From Tetrapyrgos nigripes (taxonomy: Eukaryota; Basidiomycota; Agaricomycetes; Agaricales; Campanellaceae): 64,000 nucleotides of DNA. Below the pieces are notes generated by a model. That model worked only from the letters and a program-made list of their open reading frames with translations, searched no databases and was not told the DNA's origin. Shown here in pieces: positions 58,375 to 64,000 of this stretch. The stretch's first letter is position 1; every line of letters starts with the position of its first letter. The stretch lies in the NCBI GenBank assembly GCA_013368315.1, contig JAACJM010000097.1, positions 1 through 64,000 of the forward strand, read 5' to 3'. A program made the position numbers and the translations under genes.

Positions 58375-58560
58375 TTTCTCTCCACGACTTGGTTGTGGCC
58401 ATTGCTGACTTGGTCAGCTCTGTCCTCCATTGATTGGCCTGGTTGAACTAGGGACCAACTCATGCAGTCTTTGTGCCCCTTGAGTGAACCAGTACCTGAA
58501 GTGGCAGTTGAAATCTGTCCACTCCTATGTTCTCAGATGTAGACCTGTGTTTCCAGTGGA
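58375..58560 (+). repeat. About 190-bp repeat flanking the F-box relic, right copy
   Basis: Direct-orientation partner of 55836-56030; see that entry for shared words. Confidence 0.65.
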
Positions 58561-59086
58561 GCATCTTGACTCTGTGCTTGCTGCACAGGTGAGTAATTGT
58601 GTGCTCCCCTAACTTGATCTTGACATATTTGTGATATTTATAGCAGTATCATGTCTAATTGACCAGGATAAACATTGCGCCAGTTCACTCATATGTCTTT
58701 CTGGTGAATCATTACGAGTATCAGTAGGTACATTAATCCTCTCAGCTGTGAATGTCAGCTAGACGTGTACATGGCTTTTTTACATTTTTATACTAGGCTC
58801 TTCGACATCTGAGTGTCAGTTTATCTACAATTGACTGTCCACACCTCTGCTGTGTCACTTGTGTTTGCTATCAGTCTCTAAATGCATGTCTTGACTGTGT
58901 AAGACTGGTATTATTGTGCTGTGAGTTGCCCATCAGCCTTACATTATTTCTATCACTGACTTGACAGCCCTTTACCTCTCATATAGAACGATGGTAGCTC
59001 TGCTGTCCCTGTTGTTAGTGTTGGACTTGGTGCATAGAGGGCGGATTACATCTACCTTGGTGGTGACAGGCACCCAGTAATGAAAT

Positions 59087-59152
59087 GGTGATGTCATGCA
59101 TGATATCCAGGGAGTCGAGGCCTGACTCTGCTCCTATGTTGCATCACATGAC
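59087..59152. repeat. Short palindromic dispersed repeat, copy 2
   Basis: GGTGATGTCATGC at the left, GCATCACATGAC at the right, and the same TATCCAGGGAGTC core as copy 1 at 55702-55769. Confidence 0.65.
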
Positions 59153-59238
59153 AAGTTTAAAGACGTTTAGAGTCCAAGATCAAATAATATGTTTTCATGA
59201 GACAACAAGAGATTTTTACTGCAGTACTGGAGCCATGT

Positions 59239-59421
59239 TCATGTGTCATCATCCATAGATTGGGACATAGTGTTTTTTGCACTCGCCAATATACTCAACT
59301 CCTTCAAACGTTCCCTAGCTTTGCTTTCCATCTCCTCGTTGTAGTCGATATTCTTACACTTGCCTCCTAGCATACTCTTCGACCCAGTTGCACCCACTTT
59401 CTCTGCACACTCTGCTGCCAA
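59239..59421 (-). CDS. Short ORF, unknown, possibly the last exon of a lost gene
   Basis: 60 codons with protein-like composition (AAECAEKVGATGSKSMLGG, NEEMESKARERLKEL, ending QSMDDDT). The frame is open slightly upstream of the Met. No domain recognised. Confidence 0.25.
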   Translation of the reverse strand: MAAECAEKVGATGSKSMLGGKCKNIDYNEEMESKARERLKELSILASAKNTMSQSMDDDT

Positions 59422-60809
59422 CTGTACATCATACAGTGAGTCTTGATTTGCTATCAGTACAAGTTATTTACTCACCTCTACGAAAATGTTGTCCAGGCAT
59501 GTAATGTGACATAAAGTCACATTGGTATGGGCTGCGGGATGGGGGTATTTTTGATTCGCAGCTATGACCATTCACTTCAATTGCTTCCTGGGTTTCACAA
59601 AACCTTGACAATCAGCATACAGGTAGATGTGACTTTGAAGATTGTGCCAGATCCAGGGTCTTTGCAACAGAACTTGTATACGCTCCTCCAGTTATGTGTT
59701 TCTATATTGGTTCCACTACTTCCAGCTGGCACATATATATTGATCATGAGTTCAATATTGGTTTGGATAACATATTGCACAAATATAGGCTAGCTGGTGT
59801 GATATATTATGGTGCTGACCATTTTACAAGCAGAGTATTTGATACACAATTCCAGGTTTTTTATTAGGATGGAATGGTGGATGGTAGATCTCTAAAATGG
59901 TCTGGTAACCTGAGAGAAAGAAACATTAACCTCAATGATTGCAGAGGTAGACAGGCTGTATCTGTCATGTATACAAGACAATGAATGCAGCCACTGGTTA
60001 ATGTGTTGATTGATGTAGAGAGTATTAATAATATAATAAAGTAATGATTTTTTTCCTTGAGAAGTGTGGATGCAGCTGGCCATAATTCGGACTCGTACTT
60101 GCCACCATATATGGGGGACCACATCCCTGGTAGCAATAACACGATTGGTCATTGGGAAATCCATCCTCCTATGTCAAGTGTTCAGTTTTCTTGATTTACG
60201 CTGTTCTTCATGGGACTACTCTGTCTCAACTGCAAATGTTTACGCTGAGCTATGGCCTCTCATTCATCTGCGATACCAATGGTTTGTTGTTCTGATTTGG
60301 AAATACAATGTGTCAGACATATCTTGGTTCTTCATGGTCCCAGTCATGCCATTACGAGGTGAGCGGAAGCATTTCTGCATGGCCCTTTTTGTTGTCCAGA
60401 AGGTTTTTGACTCAACTTCTTTGTTGCAGAACTTTGGGAGGAGCTTATCGAGATTTTGTTGTCTGCAGTGACGATTACAAGTGATATATGTGGAATATTC
60501 CCCCTTTCATGAAGGCTCTGGTATCTAATTATTTGACAGAGACCATCTAGCTCCATTCAGGCCTCTCTTTGACTCACCAAAAATAACAAGTCTGACCCAG
60601 CAATGACTTAATGGGTGTTGATGAAAGGCCTGTCTCTATGCAGTTCAGTCATTGCAAACAATGTGTGGTGTCTCTTTCCCTTTCCAGAAACATACAAAAC
60701 GTGTGGTTGTCCAAGCTGAAGCTAGTCCGAAAGAAATAAAAATCGTTGGAATCTTGACTCAACACCCACCTCCACTTTCACATCTGCCTCCTCATCTTTC
60801 CTTGTTTTC
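59422..60809. other. Degenerate coding-like DNA, no gene called
   Basis: A plus-strand segment at 60066-60190 reads as protein (SYLPPYMGDHIPGSNNTIGH, then WEIHPPMSSVQF and a stop) with Asn/Ser/Pro-rich composition like the zinc-finger relic downstream; it may be a fragment of a related protein. The remaining ORFs are not supported. Confidence 0.35.
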
Positions 60810-62626
60810 AGTGACAGTAAGCCATTCACAACAATCAGATATTCAGAAATGGCAGAAGACCGATCACGATTGGATGATGTATTTCCCACAATTTCCATCA
60901 AAAGTGATCTTGCAAACAAGGAGAACAATCACCTTGTACTGTGAGTCCCATTCTCTATTTTGTGTCATTCCCGTCATTTGGCAGCCCTTGACTGACTTCT
61001 CCAATGGTTTTACAGGTTACTGCAATCTTCCAGTGCAGATAACCTCAGTGACTCTACTGCTGATGGGGAAGTCAAAGGCCATGGTGACAGCAATGAAAAT
61101 GGCAACATTCTTTTAGGTGACTGCACTACAGAGTCGTTGCTCCTTGAGGCATGCAATCTTGACATGTCCACCTTCCTTGATGACCCAGCTCTCACCAGCC
61201 TTTTCAACCAGATTCAAGTTTCAGACCCTGACATTCTCCCATCTATGTCTGCTGAGCCTTTTCAGGTTATGCCAATGAGGTGCCACCGACTTCAGAAGTA
61301 GTTGGTCCTAACACTAGAACTACCACTGATGGACATTGCTCTAGTGGCCATACTACCTTGTATACTTTCCTTGATGCTGGGTCCAGCTGGGGCAATGTGA
61401 TTGTCAATAGAACATTGCTCAGGAATGGCAAGGTACCACTATTTGATGCTTACCCTCTCAGTGTCACTCTCCCCACCACCTCATCCAGCGGTCTCCAACC
61501 AATTCAGAAATGGCCTCAACGACTTGCTCCTAATCCATTCTTCCACTGAGTCTACCAAGGCAACCTTCAGCTCTATCCTGGTGACAGCCACCCTTCTTCT
61601 CAGTTTTCCTCATCATATCACTATCAACAACATCACAGTCATCAGGTATCTGTCTCTGGTGGATCCAGGCTTGGTCAAGACAGTGGTCACGGTGTCCTAA
61701 ACAGCCACACCGGAGCTAATTCCTACCCATATGCCAACCCAGCTTTCTCTTCAGCGTCCACTCCACATCTTCTGAACCTGCAACATCAATCTGCCAATGG
61801 CAATTGGCCAATGGTCAGTCAGAGTCATGCCAAGGCGACCTCGTATCCTCAATATGGCTTCATTCTGCCTCTACCCTTCCCACTCAGGCATAACTCTTCA
61901 TACAGTGGACTTGCCTGATATGGCAACGATGTCATTACCGACAAGTCCAATGGCTCTGGCTATGTCTTTCACCAGAGGTCCCAGTTACAAATGCCTGGAT
62001 ATCCAACTTTCCTTAGGCCATACCACACTTGTCCTCCTGCTCACATCATTCAGCCAATGTACCTACTACAACTTTTGCCCTCACTACCAAACTCGACATC
62101 CTCTTCGTCGACTTCAGCAGCTGGACCTGTACATCGTAGTGTCCCTTCAACCAAGAAATCCACTTCACCATCAAACTTGACATCCTCATCATTGACTTCA
62201 GCAGCCGGACCTGTACATTGTGGTGTCCCTTCGACTGAGAAATCCACTCACCGCTACCGGCCTCCACAGCCAAAGGAGTACAACCTAGCTAAAATTGAAG
62301 ATGCACCTTCACAATGCCTTTGGTGCAATTCCGACAACCACATCTGCCTGGATGACATCACAGACGTTCTGAGATTGATGGATCTCTCCAGTCACTTCAG
62401 ACTCAGAAATCACCAAACAACACCTCTACCCAGTTCACGAACTGCCTAATGTCAGTGGGACAGCTGTGGAAAGATTCTGATGTGCGAGAACCTGAGAACC
62501 CATGTTCACAGGGTACATCTCGGTGTCAGGCAAGAATGTCCTCGATGTGGAACGAAGGTGATGAGTATTAATGATCACAGGAAATGTAAGTTGAAAAAGG
62601 AACTGAAGAAGGAAGAGGATGAGTGA
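60810..62626 (+). pseudogene. C2H2-type zinc-finger protein, interrupted
   Basis: A Ser/Gln/Asn-rich protein with C-terminal zinc fingers, probably nuclear and DNA-binding. Readable blocks: RYSEMAEDRSRLDDVFPTIS, an intron (about 60941-61016), SSSADNLSDSTADGEV, LEACNLDMSTFLDDPAL, SDPDILPSMSAEPF, GSRLGQDSGHGVLNSHTGA, SSASTPHLLNLQHQSANGNW, ATSYPQYGF, YRPPQPKEYNLAKIEDAP, then finger-like SQCLWCNSDNH and a C-terminal pair: CQWDSCGKILMCENLRTHVH (C-x4-C, H), then CPRCGTKVMSINDHRKC. Lesions: in-frame TGA at 61916-61918 and TAA at 62447-62449 immediately before the CQWDSC finger, plus at least one frame change around 61500. The end is TGA at 62624-62626. The start is not found. Confidence 0.55.
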
Positions 62627-62883
62627 ACAGTCCAGTGGCAATGACTAGTCTGGGCATTTTTTATATGACCTGGTGGTGACCCTAATCTGTTTTTTTTTTC
62701 TTGCAATGTCTTATAGTAGCTGCGATTATACATCTCCTTGTTTGTGATATAGAGTAGAGGTGAATGGCCCAGCAATAGTACACTTATCTATGTAGCACTT
62801 TCACAAATGAAAAGAGCAACTAGGAAGAAAATTATTCCTTCATCTAGGAAGGCCATTTTATTAGAAGATGGAACATATGGATT

Positions 62884-64000
62884 TCATTGATGATAGCTAC
62901 TCTGAGTCCAATGTCTGTGCAGCACCCTCTGTAGCAGGTTCCACAGCCAGCCTTCCTCAAACTCCCTAGGGCTCCAATCACTATAGTCCATTGGTAAACC
63001 AAAATGACCATCTACAATGATATCCCCATTTGGTCCTCTCATTATGGAAGCATAACAAAATTCTTTCTCCATAGTCATAACCTCCAAAGTCGGACAGTAC
63101 ACTGCAAAAGGAAGAGCAAGTTTATGCGAGTCACTGAAATATTTGTCATCCTCCAACAAGTATGCCTCCTTCTGGTTAAACACCCTCCCATTGGCCATTT
63201 CCTCAAACAAAGCAAGCGCAGAAGGAGTCACATCATGGACAGGAACCCTGTAAATCCAACCAAAGTATTTCAGCCTGTGGAAACCTGCAAAAGCTGTAGT
63301 GTATTCCCCAGACTGATGAGGCCAAACAGCTGTCTTGAGTCTGTGTTGGCAGTGATTCTCCCATCAAAAAAGACAGAGACAGAGAAGGTCAGGGAAGATC
63401 TCAGCAATGTGATGAATAAGTGAAACTGAACCATCCCATATCCCATCGAGAACTAGGACCTAAAGCAGAGCTGACTGTAAAGACTCCAGAAGATGAATAA
63501 GCTGTTCGTCTTCTACCCAGTGATTGGTGCGCAGCCTGAAGTGGGTGAGTGTACAAGGAGTGGTCAAATTGCAGTGGAGGGTAAACCATTGCTGCAGAGT
63601 GGGGACTTGCCATGACCAAATATTGTCGAGGAATAAACGACGGAGGGAGGTTGATGAGAGGGAACACTGTTGCATGATAAGCGGCCCAGGTAGTGAGGAT
63701 GCAAATCTCTGTTCGTAAAGACTGTGATGATTGAAAGTCACCACCTTGGGGAAGAGTAGGAGAAGGAACCATAGACCACCTCCATCCCATTCCAGCATCG
63801 GCTCATCCTGGTGGTCCATATTCCAGTTTTCCATTGTTCCCAAAGTGAGGACTTGAGGTGATGAGGGTACAGAACCATCACAAATAGCAGTTTCCATGGA
63901 TGGGTCCAAGACCATGCAGCAGTGAAAATAGAGGTAATTCAAGGAAGGAAGATTTGATATGGTATGGAGCCACTCAGCCATGATAGCAAAATGGCTGAAC
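62884..64000 (-). pseudogene. F-box/LRR-like paralogue of the 17573-19880 gene, right-truncated, with nonsense codons
   Basis: Aligns block by block with the last exon of the intact gene: METAICDGSVPSSPQVL, EWDGGGLWFLLLLFPKV, FTLHCNLTTPCTLTHFRLRT, VLVLDGIWDGSVSLIHHIAE, VWPHQSGEYTTAFAGFHRLK, LALPFAVYCPTLEVM. In-frame TAG at 63460-63462 replaces Gln (the intact copy has Gln, CAG), and TGA at 63364-63366 replaces the first Arg of the ENYCQH block. The frame is otherwise kept to the stop at 62884. The N-terminal half, including the F-box, lies beyond the right edge. Confidence 0.85.

Larger units (their letters stand above)
57863..59238. other. No gene recognised; contains the right flanking repeat
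   Basis: AT/T-rich sequence with a diverged copy of the 55836-56030 repeat at 58375-58560 and a second palindromic repeat at 59087-59152. No ORF with a motif. Confidence 0.45.

Overview
The window reads as nuclear DNA of a filamentous basidiomycete, most likely an Agaricomycete. Protein genes are cut by many 45-70 nt GT-AG introns. The gene content fits: an NB-ARC/TPR NLR-type gene, a C14 caspase-like gene, F-box genes, tandem S10 carboxypeptidases, a GPI-anchored cupredoxin, a chitin deacetylase, a Tad-like LINE with RNase H, a RecQ-like helicase and a DUF6589-type gene. No prokaryotic, organellar, rRNA or convincing tRNA feature was seen.

Layout. 1-3.85 kb: left-truncated NLR relic on the minus strand, with about 16 near-identical TPR units. 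5.1-7.8 kb: CRAL-TRIO/RhoGAP (ECM25-like) gene with a nonsense codon and frame breaks. 9.4-9.5 kb: SINE-like insertion with poly(A) tail and target-site duplication. 10.5-11.5 kb: intact beta-carbonic anhydrase. 11.7-13.7 kb: divergent pair of paralogues of an unrecognised family, one intact and one dead. 14.1-17.1 kb: intact eight-exon GH31 alpha-xylosidase-like gene. 17.2-17.4 kb: hAT-type MITE with 8-bp target-site duplication. 17.6-19.9 kb: F-box gene. 22.7-26.6 kb: divergent pair made of a proline-rich repeat protein and a caspase-like protein whose catalytic His and Cys are both replaced. 27.2-32.1 kb: tandem S10 carboxypeptidases, the second frameshifted. 32.7-33.7 kb: cupredoxin. 34.6-36.6 kb: amidase relic. 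37.6-38.8 kb: chitin deacetylase. 39.6-44.0 kb: 5'-truncated LINE with an intact 1320-aa ORF. 44-64 kb: repeat-rich accessory tract with a RecQ-like helicase relic, a divergent DUF6589 relic, an F-box relic, a C2H2 zinc-finger relic and, at the right edge, a dead paralogue of the 17.6-kb F-box gene.

How it fits together. Metabolic and cell-wall genes in the 10-39 kb core are mostly intact. The flanks hold fast-evolving families (NLR, F-box, caspase-like, helicase/DUF6589) and mobile DNA, and many members there are broken. Several breaks are single nonsense codons explainable by one C-to-T change on one strand; others are one-base indels. Because long multi-exon genes such as GH31 read through perfectly, uniformly poor sequence does not explain the breaks, but local homopolymer or methylation-linked base-call errors remain possible for individual cases.

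Exon boundaries were worked out by eye from splice signals, reading phase and family motifs. No database search was run.
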